Source of the DNA: Candidatus Hydrogenedentota bacterium | GTDB taxonomy: Bacteria > Hydrogenedentota > Hydrogenedentia > Hydrogenedentales > CAITNO01 | Length of the DNA stretch: 64,000 bases | NCBI GenBank assembly: GCA_903893795.1 | Contig: CAITNO010000099.1 | Span: 62,001-126,000, forward strand | Direction: 5' to 3' | Shown: piece after piece, positions 51,462-60,412 of the stretch | Layout: every line of letters starts with the position of its first letter | Numbering within the stretch: position 1 is the stretch's first letter | The notes under the pieces: model-generated | What the model was told of the DNA's origin: nothing | Database searches by the model: none | What the model saw: only the letters and a program-made list of their open reading frames with translations | Made by a program: the position numbers and the translations under genes

Positions 51462-54161
51462 TCATTTGTCGAGTGCCGACGGCGGCTGCAACGCATCAGT
51501 CACACGCTGCCGCAGGACCTCGCACAGATTGCTGTCGTCAATTTTCTTTCCGTTCATTCTCACGTAAAACGAGTCGCGCACACGGCCCACATCGGTCATG
51601 ATGTGCGCGGCTTCAAAGTCTATGCCCATGCCCGAGAGGGCGGAGGCAATATCGTACAGAAGTCCGGTTCTGTCGCCCGTGACAATGTCAATGACCGTGT
51701 CAAAGCGCGATGCGGAATTGTCCACTTCCACAACGCTGCGCACCGGGACGGCGGAGGGTTGGAGGGCAAAAAGGCGTGTGCGGGATTTATGGACGAGGGC
51801 GGAAACGTCGGCACCCTCCACAACCACGCGGCGAAGGACCACCTTGAAGGATTCAAACTCGCTCTCCGTCAGCGGGCGGCGGTTTGCCGCGTCTTCCACG
51901 GTGAAGGTGTCCACCACCCAACCGTCGGCGCGGGTGAAGAGCGCGGCACCCTGCACATTGATCAACTGGGAGGTGAAGGTGCCCGCTATCTCGGAGAAGA
52001 GACCGTGACGGTCGCGGGTGCAGATGGTCACTTCGCTCGTACCGGTTTGGGCGTTGGTCAGGCAGCGCAGGGTCAATCCGGTGCTGTGCGCCTCGGTCAG
52101 GCATTCCATGTGGCCCGCAATCTGGTCGGGTGAATAGGCCAGCAGATAGCGCTCGCCCAGGGTCTTGAGGTAATCCTCAATCTGGGCGTCAGTCCAGTCC
52201 GGGGCCAACTGTCGGATTTTAAGAGCTTTGGGCAGATTCCAGAAGTCCTCAATGGCCTCATCCACCCGGCCGGTGAGTATGCGCTCCGATTTGAGAAAGA
52301 GTTTTAGCAGGAGGGCACCCTTCCAGTCGGTCCAGACATTGGGTCCCACCGCGCTCAGGTCGGCGAACGTGAGCAGGAGTAGCATGCGCAACTGGTCGTC
52401 AGTCTTGACGGACTGGGCAAAAGCGTTGACGATTTCCAAGTCGTCCGTGTCACGGTAGAAGGCGATATTGGACATGGCCATGTGGTTCTCTACGAGGAAG
52501 GCGATGCGCTGCCGGTCATAGTCGGAGATGCCGATGCGTGTGCAGATGTCGTGGGTGACACGGGTGCTCTCCGCAGCGTGAATCTCGCCTGCCGCCTTGC
52601 CCAGGTCGTGAAAGAGAATGCTCAGAATGAGGACATGTTGGTCGCGTATCCGTTCGAGGGTGCGGTAGAGCATCTTGCCCACGTCGCCCTTGAGTTTGGG
52701 AATCTGTCCGATGGCCTCGATGGCGCGCAGGGTGTGCTCGTCGACGGGATAACTGTGGAAGTCTTCGTAGCTGATGATGCCCTGTATGGCCTTGAATTCG
52801 GGCATGTATGCGCCGAGCAGGCCCGTGCGGGCCACCTCGCGCAGGGCGTTTCCCGCCTGGAGGGGACGGTTGCAGATGGCGATAAAGTAGCGCCGGACCA
52901 CGTCGCTTGCCCGGAACTCATCGTTCACAAGGTGAAGGCTGCCGGCCACCCAGTGCGCGGCGGCTGCGCTGAGCGGCACGGTGCGCCGCGCCGATTCCCA
53001 AAAGATCTCCATCAGCCGGTTCGGGTTCTCGACAAACCAGTTCTTGTCCTGGGGATCCACGCAGAGCTGGCCGTGATAGACCGAGAGATGGGAACGCCCC
53101 TGCTGGCGCCGGTCAAAAAGGGCGGCCATGGACGGTTGGTCGCAGACCCGCGCGGCAATCTGGAGGAAGCCGCGCACTTTGAGCGCGGCGGCATAGTAAT
53201 CCTCCATGAAGCGGCCCACTTCCTGGTTGGTGCCGGAACCGTAACCGAAATTGCCCGAGATGTGTTTTTGCATGGTGAAGGTCAGGCGGTTCTCCGGGCG
53301 GCCGGTGAAGAAGTGCAGCTCGTTGCGGATGCGCCAGATAAAGTCCAGTCCATCGAGCAGGTCCAGATGTTCCTGGGGGGTGATGTGGCCCAGACGAAGC
53401 ATGTCGTCCAGCGTCATCTGGCCATGGGATAGAATGACCATCCACAGGCCTGCGTGAAAGTCCCGCAGACCGCCTGCATTTTCCTTTACGTCCGGTTCGA
53501 GGGCGTACAGGTCCTGATGTTCCAGGGGCAGTTCGCGGGCGCGCTCGCGGCGGCGCACATCTTGAAGCACCTGCGCGCGTGTTTCCTCGTTGATGTCGGA
53601 CAGCAGCAGTTTGAGCCTGCCCAGGGTGGTGTTGTCCCCCAGCAGAAGGCGCGCCTGGGCATAGGTGGTAAAGACCTGGGCGTCTTCGGCGGCAAGTGCG
53701 GCGGCCTCGGTCACGCTGTGCAGGGAATAGCCCGCGTGAAAGCCCACATCCCAAAAGAAAGGCATGAGGAAATTGTTGAGTGTTTCAATCTCCTGGTCCA
53801 GGGCCGCGTCAAATAGGAGGGAGACATCCAAGTCCGATGCGGGACTCATCTCGGCGCGGCCATAGCCGCCGAGGGCGCAAATCGCCACCCGGCTCATGAG
53901 AATGCGGGGGTTGCGGCTCCGGGCAAGGCCAAAATGAACGGCCGCCTTCACCACGTTGTCGCAAAGGGCCGTGAAGTTGCGCAGCACATTAGAGCCCGAT
54001 TCACCGGAGGCATGGCGTTGGCGTATTTTTGCACGCTCCGATTCAATGTGGGCACGCACCACGGCCAGACAGTCCCCGTAGGGGATTTCGCGGAAAGCAA
54101 CCGGGTTGCTTTGGGCAAGGCGCGCAAGTGCTTCCATGGACATTTCTGCAACTGGACTCAT
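51462..54161 (-). CDS. glnD: Protein-PII uridylyltransferase/uridylyl-removing enzyme GlnD
   Basis: The protein has about 899 residues and the full GlnD layout. The nucleotidyltransferase has GGYGRAEMSPASDLDVSLLF, the central helical region has EPDVKENAGGLRDFH, an HD phosphohydrolase domain has ILSILFHDLGKAAGE, and two C-terminal ACT domains begin TGTSEVTICTRDRHGLFSEIAG and VIDIVTGDRTGLLYDIASAL. It senses glutamine and adds or removes UMP on PII, which controls GlnE and nitrogen regulation. The start at 54161 overlaps the stop of the upstream Bat gene (ATGA), so translation is coupled. Being inside a Bat operon is unusual. No glnB is visible. Confidence 0.94.
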   Translation of the reverse strand: MSPVAEMSMEALARLAQSNPVAFREIPYGDCLAVVRAHIESERAKIRQRHASGESGSNVLRNFTALCDNVVKAAVHFGLARSRNPRILMSRVAICALGGYGRAEMSPASDLDVSLLFDAALDQEIETLNNFLMPFFWDVGFHAGYSLHSVTEAAALAAEDAQVFTTYAQARLLLGDNTTLGRLKLLLSDINEETRAQVLQDVRRRERARELPLEHQDLYALEPDVKENAGGLRDFHAGLWMVILSHGQMTLDDMLRLGHITPQEHLDLLDGLDFIWRIRNELHFFTGRPENRLTFTMQKHISGNFGYGSGTNQEVGRFMEDYYAAALKVRGFLQIAARVCDQPSMAALFDRRQQGRSHLSVYHGQLCVDPQDKNWFVENPNRLMEIFWESARRTVPLSAAAAHWVAGSLHLVNDEFRASDVVRRYFIAICNRPLQAGNALREVARTGLLGAYMPEFKAIQGIISYEDFHSYPVDEHTLRAIEAIGQIPKLKGDVGKMLYRTLERIRDQHVLILSILFHDLGKAAGEIHAAESTRVTHDICTRIGISDYDRQRIAFLVENHMAMSNIAFYRDTDDLEIVNAFAQSVKTDDQLRMLLLLTFADLSAVGPNVWTDWKGALLLKLFLKSERILTGRVDEAIEDFWNLPKALKIRQLAPDWTDAQIEDYLKTLGERYLLAYSPDQIAGHMECLTEAHSTGLTLRCLTNAQTGTSEVTICTRDRHGLFSEIAGTFTSQLINVQGAALFTRADGWVVDTFTVEDAANRRPLTESEFESFKVVLRRVVVEGADVSALVHKSRTRLFALQPSAVPVRSVVEVDNSASRFDTVIDIVTGDRTGLLYDIASALSGMGIDFEAAHIMTDVGRVRDSFYVRMNGKKIDDSNLCEVLRQRVTDALQPPSALDK

Positions 54162-54946
54162 GATTCGCCGGTTCCCTGGGGCTCTTTCGGTTTCTGTTCC
54201 GCCGGGGTGGTGTTGACGGAAGGGCTTCGGTCCACAAAGGCCATGCGGTCGTCCTGGACCCAGCCACGGTCGCCGCCTGCGGTGCTTACCAATGCCCATC
54301 CGGGTTCAACGCGCTCCACACGAACGCGGTCACCCTCGTATAAGAGGAAACGCGGCGGCTCATCGGGATTCTTTCCGAAGAAGACAGGAACTTCGGTCTG
54401 CGCCGCCACGGCAAGCGCGAGTGGATGTGCCTTTGACCATGCCGCGCCCAGGGAAAGGGCTGCCGCAAGGCCCACGAGCAGCGCCGCCACGCGGAGATAG
54501 CGCACCGGACGCAAGGCGCGCAGCGCCAGAAGCACCCAGAAGAGCGTCCAGCCCGCGATGCCCAAATAGAGCACCATTCTGAATGAGAGGTTTTCGGCCC
54601 AAAAGAACAGGGCCTGTTCAATATCGCCCGGGAGCGGTCTGGCCAGATTGCGTTTGGTGGTCTTGAGTAGCGTTTCGAGATTCTGTCTGGCCGCATCCAT
54701 CTTTGGGTCGAGTTGAAGGGCTCGTTCGTACATGGCAACGGCTTTGCCGGTCAATCCGGCTCCATAGCAGGCATTGCCAAGATTGTAAAACAGCACGGAG
54801 TCTTCGACGTGCGCCGCCGCGAGCTGTTCGTATTGGGTGATGGCGGAGGCATAGTTGCTGGAGCGGTAGGCCTGATTGGCGCTTTCGAAAGTGGCGTCAT
54901 ACATGTCGGCGCCCAGTACAACCGCCAGTGCAAGAAGGAGATTCAT
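54158..54946 (-). CDS. BatE-like TPR membrane protein with SH3-like C-terminus
   Basis: The 262-residue protein has an N-terminal signal or anchor (LLLALAVVLGADM) and TPR repeats (AYRSSNYASAITQYEQLA, VLFYNLGNACYGAGLTGKAVAMYERALQLDP). Two membrane helices follow (MVLYLGIAGWTLFWVLLAL and LRVAALLVGLAAALSL). A C-terminal SH3-like region ends it (LYEGDRVRVERVEPGWALVSTAGGDRGWV). This order matches BatE-type proteins of the Bacteroides aerotolerance operon. It overlaps batD upstream and glnD downstream by four bases each. The SH3 part may contact peptidoglycan; that is inference. Confidence 0.82.
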   Translation of the reverse strand: MNLLLALAVVLGADMYDATFESANQAYRSSNYASAITQYEQLAAAHVEDSVLFYNLGNACYGAGLTGKAVAMYERALQLDPKMDAARQNLETLLKTTKRNLARPLPGDIEQALFFWAENLSFRMVLYLGIAGWTLFWVLLALRALRPVRYLRVAALLVGLAAALSLGAAWSKAHPLALAVAAQTEVPVFFGKNPDEPPRFLLYEGDRVRVERVEPGWALVSTAGGDRGWVQDDRMAFVDRSPSVNTTPAEQKPKEPQGTGES

Positions 54947-56721
54947 GAGCGGCCTCCTTTGCGCTGTCCCGACTGGATCTGCTCAACGGCCAGGTCGGCG
55001 GCGGCGGTCAGGGCGTTCAGTTCTTCGGCACTCAGCCTGCCACCGGAATAGCGCGCCCGTTCGCAGGCGCGAAGCACGGAGGCCACCTTGTCAATGACAT
55101 CCTGCGGAACCTGCTTTGCCGCCAGAAGTTCCTTGGCCTCCTGGGAGGTGAGGCCCGCCTCCACCGTATTGTACATGTCGGACAAGTATCCGGTCAGGGC
55201 GTGATACAGCGCATCCCCCGGGTCGTCGGAGGAAAGCTGCTGCATGTTTTCCTTGTAGCGTGACAGCGCAAAGTGCCGCCGCGCGTAACGCCGGTCTCCG
55301 GAGAGGCGGCGCTGGTGCCGCAAATACAGCAGAAACAGAGTGTACAGCAGCGGCGGAAGAAGCGAGACGGCCAGCGCGGCGGTGGTGGCGAGGGACCTCG
55401 CGGCAGCGGAGGGGCGCAATGCTGTGGCCGGTTTGTCCAGAATGGGAAGCAGTCCCTGGTTGAGCACTTCGACGGAGGAACGCTCGTCGGCACGGCTGCC
55501 GCCTGCGGTGACCAGCGGGGTGGCATCGGGCGAGGCGGCTATGGCCAGTTTCACTTCCTGCGTGGTTTCTGTTTTGTAGTTCTTGATGATTGGGGCAAAG
55601 AAGACGAACTTGATGGAGGGCAGCACCTGGTCACCCCGTTCGAGGGGGGTCAGGGTGTAGCGGAACACCTTGATGGCCTCCGGCGAATTGGGCTGCTGCT
55701 GCTGGACGTCGATCTCGGGGCCGGAAATGTGTGCCCAGTTCATTGTCGGGATGGTCGGTGCGCCGATGGCATCGGGGTTGCCCTGCCCGGTCACCGTTAG
55801 CGTCCATGTCACGGGAACGCCCTGAACCAGCCTGTCGGTGCTCAAGGCGGTTTTGATGTTGTATTTGCCGACAGCCCCGGAGAAATCGGCCGGTTTGTCG
55901 GGCAGGGGCTGTACATTGATGGGGATCGCTGGCGCAAGAAAATCGTGCGCCATGACATGGGGCGGTCTGAACTGGCTGTCGCGCCAGTTGACTTCGCCCT
56001 GCCAGGACCACGGCTGGATGGTGAGCGCGCCGGAAGCCGTGGGATACATAACCATCGATATTTCCATGACGCGGTAATTGATGCCGTCCTTCGTCTCCAT
56101 CTTGTTGGTTTGCTGCTGCGGGCCGCAATAGAATCCCTGCTTGTCGGGCATGGGCAGGGTTCTGGGTCCGGTGATTTGGACGGCATAGTCGTTGGCCGCG
56201 TAAATGCGGAGGGAGAGGGTGATGGCCTCGCCCTGGAAGGGGGAGGGTTTGTCCACGGACGACTCTATGAAGGCCAGTTGGTCCACAGAGATGCTTCCGC
56301 CCTTGTCGGTGCCATTTCCCTGCGGGCTCGGCACCGCGGCCTGGCTGACCCTGATTTGCATGGGCAGGGTGAACAGCGCCAGACCATCGACGGCAATGGA
56401 AATGCGGGGGATGGCAATGGTGCCTTCCTTCGTGGCGCGGGCCGGGTAGCGCCAGGTCTTGGAGGCGACGGTGCTCATCCGTCCGTTGATGTTTGCGATT
56501 TGCATGTTGGTGGCCACGCTGGGCTGGCCGGTCAGCACGCCGGTGTCCTTGAGCGCCGTTACCATGTCCGGCTCGGACACGTCGGTGCCGTCCGCCTTAA
56601 TCTCTATGTAGAAAGTTTCACCCACCGCAACGCGGTCGGTGGACAGGGACGCCGTCACCGGGCTTTGCGCGACGGCAAACCCGGTGGCGAGAAGAAGGGC
56701 GGCCATGACCATGCCTCGCAT
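54943..56721 (-). CDS. batD: BatD-family protein (oxygen tolerance, membrane-anchored)
   Basis: The 592-residue protein has a signal peptide (MVMAALLLATGFAVA) and repeated Ig-like beta domains with the BatD pattern (VTASLSTDRVAVGETFYIEIK, and ALSTDRLVQGVPVTWTLTVTGQGNPDAI). A membrane helix near residue 440 (ALAVSLLPPLLYTLFLLYL) follows, then a cytoplasmic helical tail (SSDDPGDALYHALTGYLSDMY). BatD acts with the BatA/BatB von Willebrand proteins and MoxR in an envelope complex linked to oxidative stress. The ATG at 56721 overlaps the previous stop by one base (TGATG), and GGAG lies 10 bases upstream. Confidence 0.87.
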   Translation of the reverse strand: MRGMVMAALLLATGFAVAQSPVTASLSTDRVAVGETFYIEIKADGTDVSEPDMVTALKDTGVLTGQPSVATNMQIANINGRMSTVASKTWRYPARATKEGTIAIPRISIAVDGLALFTLPMQIRVSQAAVPSPQGNGTDKGGSISVDQLAFIESSVDKPSPFQGEAITLSLRIYAANDYAVQITGPRTLPMPDKQGFYCGPQQQTNKMETKDGINYRVMEISMVMYPTASGALTIQPWSWQGEVNWRDSQFRPPHVMAHDFLAPAIPINVQPLPDKPADFSGAVGKYNIKTALSTDRLVQGVPVTWTLTVTGQGNPDAIGAPTIPTMNWAHISGPEIDVQQQQPNSPEAIKVFRYTLTPLERGDQVLPSIKFVFFAPIIKNYKTETTQEVKLAIAASPDATPLVTAGGSRADERSSVEVLNQGLLPILDKPATALRPSAAARSLATTAALAVSLLPPLLYTLFLLYLRHQRRLSGDRRYARRHFALSRYKENMQQLSSDDPGDALYHALTGYLSDMYNTVEAGLTSQEAKELLAAKQVPQDVIDKVASVLRACERARYSGGRLSAEELNALTAAADLAVEQIQSGQRKGGRS

Positions 56722-57614
56722 CACCACCAGTCTCCGTTGAAATCTATGCGATCCCTTTTGCTGTGCACTTCTTCCTGTTCCTTGCGGTCAACGTTTTCAA
56801 GCGATTGAAGAATGGATTCGAGATTGCCCTTGTCCTTCTTGTCGGCCTGATCTTTTTTGTCCTCGTCTTTCTGCTCGGGCTTGGCTTCCTTTTCCTCCGC
56901 CTTCTGGGCGTCTTTCTTGTCTTCGTCCTTCTTGTCCTGCTTGTCTTTATCCTTGTCCTTGTCCTTGGACTGGTCCTTCTTTTGCTGCTGGTCCTTTTGG
57001 TCCTTGTCCTGGTCGCTCTTTCCGCCCTGGGAATCCTGTTTGCCCGGGTCCCGCTGCAGCACAATGATAAGGTCGCCCGGATTCAACGGCATTCCGCGGA
57101 GCAAAAGGGCGTCGCCCGGTTTGGCGGTCGCCTGGGCGGTCAGGGCCTTGATTTGTTTGCCATTATCCTGCATTAAATAGACGGTGATATCCAGTTTCGC
57201 CGCACCCTGTTCATCGGCGCCGTTGGGCTTGACGACCAGAGAGTATACGGGATTGATGGGGAACTGGGTTTCCGCGCCGTCGGGAGTCTCGCGTTCGTCA
57301 ATGGAAATCTTTTCGTAGTCGGTGTATGGCAGGTTCTTAAACACGTCCTGGAGGGGCTTGAGGTCGCCATCGAGCGTGGTGTTGGCATTGGCTTTCTTTT
57401 GTCCCATAACAGCATACATTTTGAATCTAAGCGGCTCCTGCCCCGCCGCGTCGCCCGGTTGGGACGGGGGAAGGGCGAGCGGTCCGCCGGGCGGGCCCTG
57501 GATCATCGGCGGGGAAGCCCCCCCAGATCCGGCAGTCTGGGCGACGGCGGCAAACCCGCCCATCAGGCAGCACAGGAGAACGGCGAAGGTTGAGAAGGGG
57601 CGCGGGACGCTCAT
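56721..57614 (-). CDS. Bat-operon exported protein with Lys/Asp-rich low-complexity tail (BatC-like end)
   Basis: The 297-residue protein has a signal peptide (FAVLLCCLMGGFAAVAQ). A beta-rich domain of about 150 residues follows (KMYAVMGQKKANANTT to GDLIIVLQRDPG). Residues about 195-265 consist almost wholly of Lys, Asp, Gln and Glu (KDQKDQQQKKDQSKDKDKDK is typical). It ends LENVDRKEQEEVHSKRDR and a final DW-type motif (FNGDWW), like the end of BatC/BatE TPR proteins. The charged linker probably spans the periplasm. It overlaps the upstream TPR gene by four bases. The central domain is unassigned. Confidence 0.75.
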   Translation of the reverse strand: MSVPRPFSTFAVLLCCLMGGFAAVAQTAGSGGASPPMIQGPPGGPLALPPSQPGDAAGQEPLRFKMYAVMGQKKANANTTLDGDLKPLQDVFKNLPYTDYEKISIDERETPDGAETQFPINPVYSLVVKPNGADEQGAAKLDITVYLMQDNGKQIKALTAQATAKPGDALLLRGMPLNPGDLIIVLQRDPGKQDSQGGKSDQDKDQKDQQQKKDQSKDKDKDKDKQDKKDEDKKDAQKAEEKEAKPEQKDEDKKDQADKKDKGNLESILQSLENVDRKEQEEVHSKRDRIDFNGDWW

Positions 57615-58309
57615 GGTTTTGCCTCCCCGTTTCCGGGAACCACCAATTCCAACTGGTTGCCTTCGGCTTTGGCCTGGGCTTTTGGAATTTCGGTTCCGGC
57701 GCTAAGGAAGTAAACCATCGGTTGCTTCTTGTCCTCCGGCGGCTTCTTCTTGTCGTCGTCCTTCTTCTGCTGTTGCTGCGGATTCTGCAACAGCTCCTTG
57801 AGTTTGAGGCGGATGTGATCGAGGTTTTTCTGCGCACCGTCATGTCCGGGGTGCTCGCGCAGGAATTGCTCATATCCGGCGACGGCCCCGCGAAGGGCCT
57901 TGACTGCGTCATCGTACTTCTCAGCCGGTATGAGCAGTGCGGCGCGCGCGGTGGCATTGATGCGGGCGAAGGTCGATTCGAGGGCGAGCTTTGCGTCTTT
58001 GGTGCCTGCCCCGCGCGAGAAGGCGGCTTCCGCCTCGCCGTAGGAACCGGCGGCCTCGTCCTTTGCGCCCAGCTTTTCCTGATGTTCGCCGCGCGAATAG
58101 AGGGCCTTGCCTATGCCGTAGGAGACAAGGGCGGAGTCTGGATGGTCGACCTGAAGTTCATGGAGAATATCAAGCGCCTTGTCAAAATCACCGGTCTTCA
58201 ACCGGTCCTGCGCATTGGCCAGGGATTGGGAGAACGAGGGGCGCGCGGCGGTGGCCTGGCCGGAGAGCAGCGCAGCAATGACTGCGGCAAGGAGGATTGT
58301 TTTACGCAT
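57611..58309 (-). CDS. Exported TPR protein of the Bat operon (BatC-like)
   Basis: The 232-residue protein has a signal peptide (LLAAVIAALLSGQATA) and TPR motifs (NAQDRLKTGDFDKALDILHELQVDHPDSALVSYGIGKALYSRGEHQ and YDDAVKALRGAVAGYEQFLREHPG). A short basic/Pro linker follows, then a C-terminal beta segment (MVYFLSAGTEIPKAQ). It is likely a periplasmic scaffold for the BatA/BatB complex. The start at 58309 has GGAGG upstream and lies 8 bases inside the 3' end of batB, so translation is coupled. Together with the next gene it seems to correspond to BatC of other bacteria in two parts. Confidence 0.8.
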   Translation of the reverse strand: MRKTILLAAVIAALLSGQATAARPSFSQSLANAQDRLKTGDFDKALDILHELQVDHPDSALVSYGIGKALYSRGEHQEKLGAKDEAAGSYGEAEAAFSRGAGTKDAKLALESTFARINATARAALLIPAEKYDDAVKALRGAVAGYEQFLREHPGHDGAQKNLDHIRLKLKELLQNPQQQQKKDDDKKKPPEDKKQPMVYFLSAGTEIPKAQAKAEGNQLELVVPGNGEAKP

Positions 58310-59381
58310 GGCGGGCACCCTCCCTGCGTAGTCGATAGGCGCGAATCCAGGGCATGAGCACGACCCAGAGTCCCTCAGCCATGAAACAGAACAGGGCGGC
58401 GCCGAGGGGCCAACGGTAGCGGTTGATCAGGTTGTACCGCATTTTGTCGGATGCGGCACGGGACTGCACCTTCTCCAGTTCCTCACGGATGAACTTGACA
58501 TCGGAGTCATCCGGCGATATGCGGGCGTATGCGCCTCCGGAATCGGTGGCCAGCTTCTTTAGGTTCTCCTCGTCGAGACGGCTCACGTGTGTCTTTTGGT
58601 CTTCCGACAGGCGGGTGTAGCGCTGCATCCATGCGGGGAAGGTGACAGTGGCTCCTTTGGGGTCGCCGATGCCAAGCACGTACACGGTGGCATAGTCCCT
58701 CATCTTGGCCGCCTCGGCCAGGTCGTCTCCGGAGGTCTGCTCGCCGTCGGTCACGATGATGACAATGCGGGAGTTGACGCCCTCCTTCCCGGATTTCTTT
58801 GCGTCCTCGTCGAACACGCGCCGGGCCTCGCGCAGTGCCGCGGTAATGTCGGTGCCCTCGATGCTGAGCGTGTCTGTGGTGATCGTGTTGAGCGAGGCGC
58901 GGTAATAGTTCAGGTCCAGCGTGAGGGGCACTTCGGTGGCGGCCTCTCCGGAAAAGGCGATGAGGCCAAAGCGGTCTCCGGGGCACAGGTCGAGCAGGGA
59001 TTGGACTTTCTGGCGCGCCCGTTCGAGGCGGGTGGGCAGCGGGTTCTGGGCGTTCATGCTCTCCGAGGTGTCGAGCAGGACCAGGATGTCGCGGCTTTGG
59101 CGCGCCACGTTCACCCAGGAACGTCCCCAGCGCGGCTGGGCAAAGGTGAGCATGAGGGCCACCAGGCCGAGAATGGTGAGCCATGCCAGGGGGCGGCGGA
59201 TGCGCTCACTGTAGCCTTCGAGCAGGCGGGGGGCGAGTGATGCATCGATGAGGGCGGCGAGTCGGGCACGACGACGGCGGTCAGACCACCGCAGTCCCAG
59301 GAAAGTCAAAACCAGCAGCACGATCGATACCCCGATCCAAAGGGGGGCCTGCGCCGGAGAAATGGCAAATTGGATGTTCAT
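58302..59381 (-). CDS. batB: BatB, von Willebrand factor A domain membrane protein
   Basis: The 359-residue protein has two N-terminal membrane helices (LWIGVSIVLLVLTFLGL and LAWLTILGLVALMLTFA). The VWA domain carries the MIDAS motif DTSES in RDILVLLDTSESMNAQNP, with further ligands in SIEGTDITAAL and the IVIIVTDGEQTSGDD region. A C-terminal membrane segment follows (LGAALFCFMAEGLWVVLM). BatB works with BatA as a metal-dependent adhesion module in the inner membrane. It overlaps batA by four bases. Confidence 0.91.
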   Translation of the reverse strand: MNIQFAISPAQAPLWIGVSIVLLVLTFLGLRWSDRRRRARLAALIDASLAPRLLEGYSERIRRPLAWLTILGLVALMLTFAQPRWGRSWVNVARQSRDILVLLDTSESMNAQNPLPTRLERARQKVQSLLDLCPGDRFGLIAFSGEAATEVPLTLDLNYYRASLNTITTDTLSIEGTDITAALREARRVFDEDAKKSGKEGVNSRIVIIVTDGEQTSGDDLAEAAKMRDYATVYVLGIGDPKGATVTFPAWMQRYTRLSEDQKTHVSRLDEENLKKLATDSGGAYARISPDDSDVKFIREELEKVQSRAASDKMRYNLINRYRWPLGAALFCFMAEGLWVVLMPWIRAYRLRREGARHA

Positions 59382-60412
59382 GGCACCACCTCGAAGGCGG
59401 AGCGGCGCACAATGACCGAGAGTACGGTCAGGAGCGCTCCGAGGATAAGGTAGGGCATGAACGCCTCTTTGAACTCGTAATAGTCGCCCAAGTCTATCTC
59501 GGTGGTTTCCAGGGCGTTGATTTCTTTGTAGGCGCCGATCAGCGCGGCCGTGTCGGTGGCCAGGTAATAGCGGCCGCCCGTCGTGCCCGCGACTTTCTTG
59601 AGCATGTCCTCGTCGATGGGTTCGCTTTCCACGGGAAAAATGCCGTTTTGAATGGTCGTCGGCTGGGGGGAGCCGGCACCGATGGTGTAGACGCGGATAT
59701 TGTATTCTTTGGCCAAGTCAGCGGCGGTGAGTGGGTCCAGTTCGCCGCGGTTGTTTCGGCCGTCGGAGAGGAGGACGACCACTTTAGATTTGGCTTCGGT
59801 TTGGCTGAGGCGCCGAACGGCGAGCCCCAAGGCGGAGCCTATGGCCGTGCCCTGTTTGCTCTGCGGGGCAAAGGTGGAGTCCTCGACGGCCTTTTCGAGT
59901 ATGTCATAGTCCAGCGTAAGGGGGCACTGGGTCCAGGCGATGCCGGAGAAGAGGACAAGGCCGACGCGGTCCACCCCGAAGCGGCCCGTCTGGCGCTCGC
60001 GGCGGCTGTCAATGAAGTTGCGCACGGCCTGTTTGGTCACGTACAGCCGGTCGCGGGGCACGCCGTCCATCACGAAATCGGCCTGCTGCATGCTGCCGGA
60101 GACGTCCACGCAGAGCATGATGTCGATGACGCCACTGCGGTCCTTGCGGACTTGGTAACCGTTCAGCGGACAGGCCATGGCCAGGACGAGCAGCGACAGG
60201 CCAAGCATGCGCAGTCCCGCAGGGACGGCGCGCCAACTGCGTGACACGCGCGCACCGAGACGCGCCAGGGCCGAACCGGTCGAGATGGTCACGGCGCCGG
60301 GGGCGCCGGAGAAGGCCTCGAACAACCCAAGCAACACCACGGGAATCATCAGGAGGAGCGCCCAAGGGTGGCCCAGAGAACCGAAGATGAAGGGGTCGAT
60401 GAGCTGTCTCAT
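59378..60412 (-). CDS. batA: BatA, von Willebrand factor A domain membrane protein
   Basis: The 344-residue protein has an N-terminal helix pair (WALLLMIPVVLLGLFEAF and GLRMLGLSLLVLAMACPL). The VWA MIDAS motif is DVSGS in IDIMLCVDVSGSMQQADF, with GTAIGSALGLAVRRL and VVLLSDGRNNRG further on. A C-terminal helix is in FMPYLILGALLTVLSVIV. It forms the BatA half of the Bat complex and is probably acted on by the MoxR ATPase encoded upstream. It overlaps both neighbours by four bases. Confidence 0.91.
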   Translation of the reverse strand: MRQLIDPFIFGSLGHPWALLLMIPVVLLGLFEAFSGAPGAVTISTGSALARLGARVSRSWRAVPAGLRMLGLSLLVLAMACPLNGYQVRKDRSGVIDIMLCVDVSGSMQQADFVMDGVPRDRLYVTKQAVRNFIDSRRERQTGRFGVDRVGLVLFSGIAWTQCPLTLDYDILEKAVEDSTFAPQSKQGTAIGSALGLAVRRLSQTEAKSKVVVLLSDGRNNRGELDPLTAADLAKEYNIRVYTIGAGSPQPTTIQNGIFPVESEPIDEDMLKKVAGTTGGRYYLATDTAALIGAYKEINALETTEIDLGDYYEFKEAFMPYLILGALLTVLSVIVRRSAFEVVP

